From assembly GCF_009870125.1 (NCBI RefSeq), contig NC_046683.1:57117869-57181868 (forward strand): a DNA stretch of 64,000 nucleotides, given 5' to 3'. Position 1 is the first letter of the stretch; each line of letters begins with the position of its first letter. The position numbers and the translations under genes are program-made. Under the pieces are notes generated by a model, which saw only the letters and a program-made list of their open reading frames with translations, was not told the origin of the DNA and did not search any database. Positions 54,214 through 64,000 of the stretch are shown here, one piece after another. The DNA is from Drosophila pseudoobscura (Eukaryota > Arthropoda > Insecta > Diptera > Drosophilidae).

Positions 54214-57200
54214 ATGGACACATCGAACAACATACGCCTGCAACTTCAGCAGCAGGCACGCAAATCGAATCAAAACATTCAGGTCTATGTGCGCGTTAGG
54301 TGAGTGCCCCATCTACGGGTAGTAGATCGCCCAATAAGTACGATTTCCATCCCTGCAGGCCGCTGAATGCACGCGAGCGATGCATACGCTCCGCAGAGGT
54401 TGTTGATGTGCTCAATCCACGCGAGATCCTCACACGCCACACCCTCGACTCGAAGTTGACGAAGAAGTTCACGTTTGATCGGAGCTTCGGCCCCGATTCC
54501 AAGCAATGCGATGTCTATGCGGTGGTGGTGTCGCCCCTGATCGAAGAGGTGCTAAGCGGCTACAATTGCACGGTGTTCGCGTACGGACAGACGGGCACTG
54601 GCAAGACGCACACGATGGTGGGGAATGAGACCGCAGAGTTGAAGTCCTCTTGGGAAGATGTGAGTAGAGAGGAACCAGTTTTCTAATTCCTAGAATTGGG
54701 CGAGGGAGGCGGTTCAAACATTAATTGCTGCTCTACCTGCCTTTTGTCTTTGCCTTTTTGCCCTTTTGTAGGACTCTGATGTGGGCATCATACCGCGTGC
54801 CTTGAGTCACCTTTTCGACGAACTCCGCATGATGGAAGTTGAGTTTACGATGCGCATCTCCTACCTGGAGCTGTACAACGAGGAGCTGTGCGACCTCCTC
54901 TCCACCGATGACTCCACAAAGATACGCATCTTCGACGACAGCACAAAGAAGGGTTCGGTGATCATCCAGGGCCTCGAGGAGATCACTGTCCAGAGCAAGG
55001 ACGATGTCTACAAGCTCCTGGAGAAGGGCAAGGAGCGACGCAAGACCGCGACCACCCTGATGAACGCGCAGTCCTCGCGCAGCCACACCGTCTTCTCCAT
55101 AGTGGTGCACATTCGTGAGAACGGCATCGATGGCGAGGATATGCTGAAGATCGGAAAACTCAATCTGGTGGATCTGGCGGGCAGCGAGAACGTCTCCAAG
55201 GCGGGCAACGAGAAGGGGATACGCGTGCGCGAGACGGTCAACATTAACCAGAGCCTCCTGACGCTGGGCCGTGTGATCACCGCTCTGGTGGATCGGGCCC
55301 CCCATGTCCCGTACCGCGAATCGAAGCTGACGCGCCTGCTGCAGGAGTCGCTGGGCGGCCGGACAAAGACCTCGATCATTGCCACCATCTCGCCAGGGCA
55401 CAAGGACATTGACGAGACACTCAGCACGCTGGAGTACGCGCATCGGGCGAAGAATATCCAGAATAAGCCAGAAGTCAATCAGAAGCTAACCAAGAAGACG
55501 GTCCTCAAGGAGTACACCGAGGAGATTGACAAACTGAAGCGAGATCTCCTCGCAGCGCGAGACAAGAATGGCATCTATCTGGCGGAGGAGACCTACGGGG
55601 AGATGACCATGAAAATGGACTCGCAGAATCGAGAGCTCAACGAGAAGATGTTGCTGCTGAAGGCCCTCAAAGATGAGCTGCAGTCGAAGGAGAAGTCCTT
55701 CCACGATATTAGCGTGATTCTCATGGCGAAGACCCAGGAGCTGAAGAAAACAGAGCAGCACCTAACCGACACCAAGGGGAGTCTGCTGCTGACAAAGAAG
55801 GTCCTCACGAAGACCAAGCGCCGCTACAAGGAGAAGAAACAGCTGGTGGTCTCGCACATGAAAACGGAGGAGACGCTCACGACGCAGGCGCATAAAATCC
55901 TGGCCGTGGCAGATCTGGCCACCAATGAAACGGAGCAGCTTCATGGCACCATCGAACGGCGAAGGGACACCGATGAAAAGATACGCAGTGCCTGCGATCA
56001 GTTCAAGGATCGCATGCAGGACAATCTGGAGGTGATTGGCGGCAGCCTAAGTCTCTATTTGGAGCAGCAGGCGGCCTCCAAGCAGCATCTGAGCCAGGAA
56101 TTGGGTGAGCCACGACCAAAAGCTCTCCCTGTGCCAGTTTTCACCTTATTTCTGTTCTGTTCTGTTTCTGTTTTTGCATTGCCTAGAAAACTCCAATAGC
56201 GTGGTGCAACGCTTGACTGTGAATGCCAGCAAAAGCATCGAAATGCTCAAGGTGATCTGCAGCCAATCGCTGAAGGATCAGGAGCAGCTGCAGGCGAAGC
56301 TAGTGGCGGATATATCGGAGCACTGCGATGGGCATACGACAATGTTGGTCGAGGCGTTGCTGGATCAACTGCAGCAGCGGGAGAGGCAGTTGCGGGAGGA
56401 TATCCATCTGCAGGTGCTGGAGCTGGAGGAGAACAACCACAGCCACAAGGCCATGCTGGAGTCCATGCAGCAGCGGCTCTCCAGCATCATTGCAAACAGT
56501 GCAGAGTCGTTGGAGAAACATGTGACGGAGGTGCAGCGGCAGCTGGAGCTCCTCAGCGAACTTTCTCTGCCCGATGCGGAGAATCTGCAGCAGCTGCAAG
56601 CGGAGGTGGCCAACGAGCGGGCACTGGCCCACCAGGAGGAGGCTCTGATCGAGTCGCTGATGATGCAATTGGAGCAGTTCAAGGAACTGAGGGCCAAGAA
56701 CAGCCACAGCATGTCCCAACGCCTCTTGCAAATGGAGGAGAATCGCCTGCAAAAGAGCAAAAAAGTGGAAAAGACGAAGGCCAGTGTGCAGGCCTACCAG
56801 ATAGAAGGATCCGCCGCCTCGCAGGCGGCCCAAGCAGAACTCTCCGCCCAAATGGCAAGCGGCATGCGGTGCGTGGACTTGGGCGTGGCCAAGTGCTCGA
56901 TGCTGCAGGCCCACATGACGAATCTCTGCCAGGAGTTCGTCAAAAACACGGATTTGAATGTCGTGGCGTGTCGCAATAACCTTCAGAACGTGAAGGCCAT
57001 GTGCCTAGACAATGGCAAGGAGCGGGATACTCTCAAAGAGAAACAGCTAAAGGAACTGGAGAACGTATGCGAGGAGAGGCTGCAGCTAGAGAGAGAGGAA
57101 CGCCAGCGGTTCATTGGACACTCTACTGTTGCCGTCGACCTTGTGGAACAGCTACAGCAACAAACGACAGAACATGAGACCTTGCAGCGCCAACAGCTGC

Positions 57201-57780
57201 AAATTTGCGATCAGGACGTCATCCGCTTCCAGCAGAACGAACTGAAGACCTATGCCCCTACGGGAACAACCCCCTCGAAGCGAGATTTCGTGTATCCACG
57301 TTCGCTGGTGGCCACGTCCCCCCATCAGGACATAGTGAGGCGTTACCGTCAAGAGCAGGATTGGTCGGATTTGGATACCACAGCCACCATAGATGAGGTA
57401 GAAAGCTAATGAAACCCCTCGCCTAAGCTAGTTTCCTTAATCTTGTATCCTTTTAGTGCAGCGAGGGTGAGCAGGAGGACTCTCTGCACTCCGTTCAGGA
57501 GCTCTCCGAAACGGAGACCCTCATGAATTCAACTCCCATCGAGGGCACTGTGACTGGCATCAACATGAAACGCGGCTGCGGCACCACACGCAGCATGAAC
57601 TCGAATGCTTTGAAGCCGCCAGTGTCTAGCTCACTGTCCCGCTCCCTGACTCCCAGAAAATCATCGCCGCGTGGATCTCCAGCCTTTAAGAGAGTAAGCA
57701 GTCATTGCTAATGATTGAATAAATATAAATAATCCGAATACTCTCACTTTTTTCAGCACAACAAAGAGAACGTGTCCTGA
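54214..57780 (+). CDS. Klp61F: Kinesin-5 (BimC/Eg5-type) mitotic motor
   Basis: Six exons (54214-54299, 54359-54659, 54772-56104, 56187-57397, 57457-57693, 57757-57780) encode 1063 residues, close to the fly protein. The motor domain covers about 22-360: P-loop GQTGTGKT at 105-112, switch I NAQSSRSH at 227-234, switch [10 protein letters not shown] at 261-268. A Gln/Glu-rich coiled-coil stalk follows to about 900. The BimC box is around 931-945 ([14 protein letters not shown]) with Thr935-Pro as the Cdk1 site. The tail is Ser/Thr-Pro-rich and ends NKENVS. The bipolar homotetramer slides antiparallel spindle microtubules apart. Intron 1 splits an Arg codon in the VRVRPLN motif. The stalk looks less conserved than the motor and BimC box. 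It converges with the potassium-channel gene. Confidence 0.97.
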
Positions 57781-57933
57781 ATCGATCGGGGGATCGATGG
57801 CGCACATATATCTCTATCTATATCTACATCTGCTACTTGCCCCAGTACTCCACTCACCTTTCATTCGCCGGCAATTCCCTGGAGATTCTTTTGTTTTTTT
57901 TCTTCTTCTGTATGCTGCACAATTTAATAATTA

Positions 57934-57939
57934 AATAAA
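57934..57939 (+). terminator. Poly(A) signal for Klp61F
   Basis: AATAAA about 155 bases after the stop codon, giving a short 3' UTR that ends before the convergent channel gene. Confidence 0.7.
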
Positions 57940-57978
57940 CTTAATGCTAAGCAAACCCCTTGCCTTGGACCTTGGGCA

Positions 57979-58270
57979 GACCACTTTAAACTCGAATATT
58001 CGCTTAATAAGTTGTGTATATTTAAGGAAACGTCTTGACTGCGACCTTGAGAGTTCAACTTTGAGTTAATTTCTTGAGACTTCAATGCGAGTTTCAAGAA
58101 AGAAGGGTTTGGCCGGACAGTTTAAGCGTAGTGATGTGTATAATCGGGAAAACCCGTTCGGGGACGCACTTTAATCTGAATATTCGTCTGAAAACTTATG
58201 TAAACTAAGAGAATCTACTTGTTGACGATCTTTAGGGTTCCCTTTGAGTTGACTTTTCCGTTGAGTGTAA
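57979..58270. repeat. Degenerate tandem duplication, about 180 bp, between Klp61F and channel 3' ends
   Basis: CACTTTAAACTCGAATATTC at 57981 is echoed by CACTTTAATCTGAATATTCG at 58167. Matching later blocks are AACTTTGAGTTAATTTCTTG (58059) and CCCTTTGAGTTGACTTTTCC (58240). The order and spacing are preserved, so this is an old duplication of non-coding sequence. The rest of the 58.0-58.48 kb gap holds nothing else recognisable. Confidence 0.6.
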
Positions 58271-58481
58271 ACTGTAATCTTAAGGAAACTTCATTTACTT
58301 TATAATTTAAGCTCTACTCGAAGATGCAAGAGGTATATCCTATGAAGAGTGTACAAAATCCTATGAAAGGTGTTTAAGTTAAGAGATCTGCATGAATACA
58401 CAGTAGATGTTTCGAATGAAACGCCTTCGTTTGCATGCAGCTCTCTAGTGTTCAATACTATAGTTTTAAGAGTAAACCCCC

Positions 58482-61400
58482 CTAATCCTCATCGCGGTCG
58501 TCCTCATCGTCATCTTTGAGGATCCCCAGACGACGTGCCACCTCCTTAACATTCGCTATGAACTCCTCCTGGACCAAATTGAAGCTCATGGCCAGGAGAG
58601 CAATGCCAAAGAGCAGATACAACGAGCAATAGGCAATGGACTGCTCCGACTCATCCTTGACGCCCTTGGCAGGTACAAAGTCGCCAAATCCTAGAGAGAA
58701 ACATGAACAGAATCAGCACAAAAGATCTCTGAAAGTACCTCTGGAATATCCTACCGATTGTCGTCAGCGTGATGAAGCAGAAGTAGGCCGAGTCCAGAAA
58801 GGACCAGTTCTCCCAGTAGGCAAACAGGGCGGCGCCTCCCAGGATGTAGCTGACGACCAGGAAGACGCACAGCCAGATGGGCACAGGACGGTCCTTGGGC
58901 AGGAGATCGCCATAGTCCCCATAGTCCTCCCCATACATGGAGTCGTCCTCGTCGTATTCGTAGCTGGGACGACGTCGGATCTGCCGCTGCACAGGGAAAC
59001 CCATGGGCGACATGATACGTGGCGAGGGAGGCAGACGCTCGGCCCGCTCCCTCCGACGATGATTGCGGCGCGGCTCGCGACTCCTGGACTTGCTATGGAC
59101 GGGGGGATAGTCCTCGTAGTGGCCGCCGTCGCACAGGGACACCTCATCGAAGCTCTCCTCCACATAATCCTCGTAGCTGCGCGGAGAGCGTCCTCGTCGG
59201 TCCCTGCGATGATCCCTGGAGGACCCCTGTGGCGGAGCATCGTAGTCGGGGAGCTCCAAGTGGTTGCCATAGCGTGTGGATTGACGTCCCAGGCTGCCAG
59301 CGCGACGACCTGCGTTCCGAGGAGGCTGCGGAGAACGCTCCCTCTCGCGATCCCTCTGTCGTTGTCGCTGGTGTGCGGATCGGGGCATTGATTGACTCCG
59401 TGGCGCTGCATTCCTGGTGGTCCGCTGGTGGCCAGATCCTCCTCCGAAGTCATCCAGGGCGTATCGGTTGGGTATAATCGGAGTCTTGCGCACCACATCC
59501 TCGTCCACATCTTCGTAGTGCTGCGAGGAGACGTGCCGCGGGTCCACGGACTTGGCTCGGGCCCCGCGACCTGGGGCAGAATGCAGGCGGTGCAGCTCCC
59601 GCGAGGCCTTGGACTCCTGATGCTGGGGCGAGCGGACAGAACGGACACTGGCGGCCCTCTTTGCCGGCGGCTGTAGGTCACTGAAATCCTCCATGGATCC
59701 TGCATCAAAATCGTGCCGATAGCGCTCCCGCTCCACCGTATGCCGATCCCGCATGCGATCTCTCTGCCTCTGGCGGCTGCTGTAGCGATTGCCGCGATTC
59801 AGAGTCTGCGTCTGCATCTCGTACTCATCCCCGTAGATGTTGTGCCGCTGCTGGCGAGGCTGTGCCGCAATCTGCTGCTGGCGGCGATTGCGTCCTCCAC
59901 TGCTGCGGTGGCCAAACTCCCTATCATCGTAGCCGCCGCCGACGCCCCGCCCCATGGTGCGCAGTTCCGGATCGGAATGGGCATGCCCCATGGAGGGACC
60001 GAACCCGGAGTCATTGCCCGATCGCTGTGTCATCTTCATGGATCGCCGGAACGAGGGTGGCGGCTGGGAGCGGGCATACCGCTGTCCCCTCACCGACCGC
60101 TGCCTGGAGCGGGCATTCCTCGGCCGCTTGGCCGTCCGCGTGCACACATAGCAGCAGATGCGCCAGTAGAGAAAACTATGAAAGAGAGAAGTGGTGTGGA
60201 GTGGAGTCATTAGCGGCGGAGTCACGCAACTGTGGAGATGTCAGCGCGCAGTGGCTCACCGGAATGACGTGGCCATCACATCCCCAATGTTGGACAGGCA
60301 GATGAGCATCAGCGGGATGCCGACGATGGCATAGAAAATCGTTGTCACCTTGCCCCAGTCGGTGCGCGGTGATATGTGGCCATAGCCTGTGAAAAAAGAG
60401 TACAGTAAAAAGCATGTATTAGAAGATACTCGTACTTAAACATGGAAACCGATTCCGAACGGGGAGTGTCTTTTGTTTGTGCGTCTTGCCCGTGTCTTAC
60501 CTTCAACTCTTTCGAACACCAAAAGTTCTTGAAATGCTAATGAGGTCTCTCGGGTCTAATCTCAGGGTGTACTTGTCGCTCCCCAAAAAAGCACCAACAC
60601 CATTACCGCAAATGGCATTTCAAGTCTGCCGCCGCTTTTGGCATTTACGGAAATGCGATTATCTCTATAGAATTCTACGGCTACGACTGCCACTGCGACT
60701 ATCTGGTATGCTTAATAGGAATGGGAATGGGAATGGGCGTGTGGGTCAGTAAACCCAGAGTTTAAATCTGGCCAGAAAGCCGAAAGAGCATAAATCCATA
60801 TCGGGAAATTGTGCAAAAAGCACAAATACAAAAAAAACCAAATAAAAAGCAAATAAAACCCAAAAATTCCCATCATTAAATTCTAAACAACGAGCTACAC
60901 TCGAAGAAAAATATGCGTGCAGCAGCTTTTAAGTTTTTAAATAAAAGATACTCCAACTAAACTTTCTTTCTTTTTTTAATATTATCTTGTATATCTAAGG
61001 ATTCTTCTACTAAGATCTTATAGATGTAATTGGAAAACTATTGATAAACTATTTCTGGAGAGATGATTTGTGTACAAATCGCATAAAAAGACTTAATAGG
61101 TTGTACTGTAAAGACTTCCTGTTAAGGATCTATCTTTCTACTCGTATCTATATATCTATCTAATCTCTATTTACTAATCATATATCATATTATAGCAGCT
61201 AAAAGCTTAAGCTCAATTCATAATTTCCAGATCTCCTACCATTCTTGCAGAAACCTTGTCCGATGGTACCACTATAACTTCTAGAGAGCTTCTATAGAAA
61301 GAGGTTTTTTTCGCCAGTGTAAACTCTCATCACGATCGGTCGTTTGGTCGGTCAGTCGCGTTTGACCTTGCCGTTGTTTTGACTACAGTCGTAATTCCAC

Positions 61401-64000
61401 TTTTGATTTCATTTGACACGCTCCACACTCCACCCTGCGCCCTGTGCACCTGCCCCAATGGAATGGGGAATGGAACCCCGTTTTTAGAGGTCATTCACGT
61501 GTGCAACAAACTGTGGCGGCTACACAGTCAGAGATGATTTTTTGACCTATGACTTTTGTGATCATGGGACTAGCGGGGGTGCCATCTCTGCTATCTGTGA
61601 TCAAGGCAGCAGGGGGCGGGGGTTGCTCTGCTCTGCTCTGCTCCACTATAATGAGAGGAGAGGAGCCTTGGGAGGCTCTTTTGGGAGCATGCCGAGTCAT
61701 TGTGGTTTCCAGGAAAACTTTGTTTTTTGGATGAAAAGCCAATTGATGCCGTGACATCAATTAATGTGAGCAATTGCCAAATGATTGACGATCGTTCGGT
61801 TGCGATTGATGTGATTTCAACGTGATCAATGAATGGACATAATCGGTTGTCCGATTGCAGCAGTTCCTGGGCGTTCCTCCGGCCAGGCCGTCGATCGTGC
61901 CACGCTTCTTTGCGGTTTCGCTTCAGGTGAATCAACGATCCATACCATACCATACCATACCATAACGATACGAAGCGATACAAATACGAGACGATACCAA
62001 AAAGATCTGTGCGGCGGCAGTGTCTGGCACGACGAACGTCTGTGTCTGCTGCTGCTCCAATGTTTGCGTTGATTCATTGGCTTCGTACCCACCTGCTGCC
62101 TGTCGGATGGCGGTGCCCTCGCCGGTTGACTGGGTTTTTGTGCGTCGTCACCATCGGGCGAGCCATCGTTCCATGTTCCCATCACCGCTGGTTGTGCTGG
62201 TGTTGTGGCTCGTTCTCTGGCTGTTTGTTATATAAGTAGCATGCGTCGGTGGCATAACCGAATCATTCTGTTGGGGCATCTCGTGGCGAACAAGACGCAA
62301 AATACGGTTCAGAAAAACAATAGAGAGAACAAATCGAAAACCATGCGAAGTGATTGCTTAATTTTGGCTCTGGGCCTGGTGCTGCTGGTGGGATCTGTGG
62401 CCGGAAAATCCTCATCGCTGTCCGATGGAGACCGGGACCAGTGGGTGTGGCGCTCCTACAACCGACAGCAGCGATCCTTTCGCGACGGAGGAGGCGACAT
62501 CGGCAGGAGTAGAAGCGCCGCCATAAGGAATTCGTACGACAACAAGCTGAGACGAGAGCCCACCACGCGCAGACCGTTGCCTGGAGAGCCCGAGAACGAT
62601 GAGATCGAGGACTATGCGGATGCGGTGGATCCCAACCGGGCATCCCAGGACACCACTACTCCCAATGTGGGCACGCGGCAGTACAATCCGTACGGGGGAC
62701 AGCCGAATGCGGGCCAATTTGGCGGATCGGGACTCTCTGGAGGATATGGCGGCAGTCCGGGAGTTCTTGTTGGACCGGGAGGACCCACTGGAATCATTGG
62801 ACGGCAGCCCTTGTATCCGTCTCCCTACCAGCCGGGCTATGGGGGATTCAACGGAGCCCAGAACGGCATTGGAGGATATCCGGGCGGAATCTATGGCGGA
62901 GCATCAGGTGCAGGACTCCAGGGCTATCCAGGAGCCTCTGGAGCGGGCTATCCAGGTGGCAGTCTAGGAGGAGCCTTTGGCGGCTACCCCAGCAACGGCC
63001 TGGGCGTCGGGCAGTTCTCTGGCGTGGGACAGCAATTCCCAAGCGGCGGACAGTTCTCTGGCGTTGCACAGCAGTTCCCTGGCGCTAGCCAATTCCCTGG
63101 CTCGGGCGGACAATATCCCTTCGGGGGATCCTACCCAGGAGGAGATTTCAACGGCAATCAGTTTGCAGGTCAGTTCCCGGGCAACGGGGGACAGCAGTAT
63201 CCCTCGAATCAGTTTGGCGGCGGCGGACCGCAGTACACCGAGGGCTATGGTCTGGCCGGAGGACTGGGTCTCGGACAGCTGGGCATCGGAGGGGCAGGAG
63301 GAGGTCCCTATGGAGGCGGAAACTTTGGCTTTGATGAAAAGTCCTCCCCACCGGTGGTGGCCGAAGGCAAGAGCGCCAAGAGTGTGGATGCGGCGCCCAG
63401 GAACGTGAACGATAAGCTAAGCAAGAAGATCTAGGATCCAGGACCCACGATCCAGGATCAGGAGATCCCTTAGACGTACTCCCACCCCGCCCGTCAGTTG
63501 TAAATAGAACCCCACTGTCCCTACTATTTTTTTTGCTTAGTTATAGTTCCTAGACCTAGAAACGAATCGAATCGAATAAATCATTAGAGCGAAGAGCCCG
63601 AGACCCACCTATCGTTGTGATCACAATGATCGAGTAGAAGAGGGAGCCGGCAAAGGTCCATTGCGACTTGCGCAGATCCTCGTCCCCGTCCCAGCCATCC
63701 GCCTTGATGGCCGTGAGGATCTGCTTCTCGAAATTGGCCAGATGTTTGCTCACATTCGCCATCCAGTCGCTTTCCCTCAAGACCAGGGCATCGTCCGACA
63801 AGAGCCAAATGTTCTCCGTGAGATTGAAGCGAAGGTTCTGAATGTCGCGCTTGACCTGAAGGAAGGAGGGATTAGATATCAGGGGAACCAAGATGTTGTA
63901 TAGAATGGCTGTACCTCCAGTTCATGTGGTCGCTCCAAGTGCTGGAAGAGATACGCGCCTCCGACGCAGTAGGAGACCACCAGGAGGACGAGCAGGACAT
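58482..64000 (-). CDS. CG9194: Two-pore-domain (K2P) potassium channel, N-terminus beyond window
   Basis: Exons are 64000(partial)-63915, 63855-63609, 60386-60260, 60175-58755 and 58690-58482, all in phase with GT..AG ends. The order is TM1 ([18 protein letters not shown]), an extracellular cap with glycosylation sites NLT and NVS, then pore 1 with filter TIGYGHISP split by the 3.2 kb intron. TM2 follows ([20 protein letters not shown]), then a loop of about 400 residues rich in Arg/Ser/Tyr/Gly. TM3 ([18 protein letters not shown]), pore 2 filter TIGFGDFVP split by the last intron, TM4 and a short acidic tail ([10 protein letters not shown]) complete it. Two pores per subunit mean a dimeric background K+ channel in the plasma membrane. 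Both filters are intact. K2P loops at this position are normally short. The CG number is recalled, not checked. Confidence 0.92.
60387..62200. other. Channel intron, part upstream of the nested gene
   Basis: Non-coding sequence of the 63608-60387 intron. It is A+T-rich in the middle and has a CTCTG pentamer run near 61627-61650 and a CCATA pentamer run at 61949-61974. Nothing coding is supported. Confidence 0.6.
62229..62236 (+). promoter_or_regulatory. TATA box of the nested secreted-protein gene
   Basis: TATATAAG is followed by an initiator-like TCATTC whose A is at 62265, about 34-36 bases after the TATA start. That start site leaves a leader of about 78 bases before the ATG at 62343. It places the in-frame upstream ATG at 62241 outside the transcript. 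Confidence 0.6.
62343..63434 (+). CDS. Secreted Gly/Pro/Gln/Tyr-rich protein nested in the channel intron
   Basis: An intronless gene of 363 residues on the strand opposite its host. The start is the ATG in context AAACCATGC; it begins a clean signal peptide ([20 protein letters not shown], residues 1-20, cleavage near 22). Residues 23-120 are charged, with Arg- and acid-rich patches ([13 protein letters not shown]) and [14 protein letters not shown]. From about 125 to 325 the protein is low-complexity in repeats of the types GYPGG, YGG, GQFSG and QQFPG, like structural cuticle, eggshell or resilin-type proteins. The tail is Lys-rich and ends DKLSKKI. No chitin-binding RR motif is visible. 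A role as an extracellular matrix component is inferred from composition only; I do not recognise the gene. Confidence 0.85.
   Translation: MRSDCLILALGLVLLVGSVAGKSSSLSDGDRDQWVWRSYNRQQRSFRDGGGDIGRSRSAAIRNSYDNKLRREPTTRRPLPGEPENDEIEDYADAVDPNRASQDTTTPNVGTRQYNPYGGQPNAGQFGGSGLSGGYGGSPGVLVGPGGPTGIIGRQPLYPSPYQPGYGGFNGAQNGIGGYPGGIYGGASGAGLQGYPGASGAGYPGGSLGGAFGGYPSNGLGVGQFSGVGQQFPSGGQFSGVAQQFPGASQFPGSGGQYPFGGSYPGGDFNGNQFAGQFPGNGGQQYPSNQFGGGGPQYTEGYGLAGGLGLGQLGIGGAGGGPYGGGNFGFDEKSSPPVVAEGKSAKSVDAAPRNVNDKLSKKI
63575..63580 (+). terminator. Poly(A) signal of the nested gene
   Basis: AATAAA 141 bases after the stop codon and only 29 bases before the edge of the next host-gene exon (63609). Cleavage at the usual 15-25 bases would end the nested transcript just inside the intron. 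Confidence 0.65.

Noticed and set aside
62241..62342. In-frame upstream ATG of the nested gene
   Set aside because: It lies 5-12 bases after the TATA box, upstream of the predicted start site, and would bury the signal peptide.

Overview
The window looks like Drosophila nuclear DNA. It has introns with GT..AG ends, insect core-promoter elements and dense microsatellites, and its proteins closely resemble fly Klp61F and Sac1. The gene set matches cytological region 61F of D. melanogaster (Muller element D). The long, repeat-rich introns may fit an obscura-group species, but the species cannot be fixed from the sequence. I see no transposase or reverse transcriptase ORF, tRNA, rRNA or CRISPR array.

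Layout, left to right. (1) 1-7368, minus strand: the first four coding exons of a FAM135-family protein, running off the left edge. A good Inr-DPE promoter at 17.24 kb and a splice acceptor at 7.42 kb suggest a 5' UTR intron of about 9.8 kb. (2) 17.2-19.9 kb: intergenic, with one weak small-gene candidate at 17848-18123. (3) 19.9-44.8 kb, minus strand: a secreted C-type lectin in five coding exons, separated by introns of 1.2-9.9 kb that hold most of the repeats. (4) 45.2-49.5 kb, minus strand: two neighbouring cysteine-rich, lysine/glycine-tailed proteins. Both have promoter motifs resembling the testis TCE, so they are probably related male germline genes. (5) 50.4-52.7 kb, minus strand: Sac1 phosphoinositide phosphatase, uninterrupted. 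(6) 54.2-57.9 kb, plus strand: Klp61F kinesin-5, head-to-head with Sac1 across a 1.5 kb promoter region. (7) 58.5-64.0 kb, minus strand: a two-pore-domain potassium channel, tail-to-tail with Klp61F and running off the right edge. One of its introns contains a complete plus-strand gene for a secreted Gly/Pro/Gln-rich protein.

The genes do not form a pathway. Sac1 and Klp61F are general cell-function genes sharing a divergent promoter region with a Motif 1 site and a CGATA palindrome. The lectin and the nested protein are secreted. The channel is a membrane protein.

The least explained material is non-coding: a 152 bp ATCGAT-rich tandem array, two more ATCGAT clusters, and six copies of a GC-rich motif in one lectin intron. 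Among the coding sequences, the oddest are the roughly 400-residue loop in the channel and the paired cysteine-rich genes.
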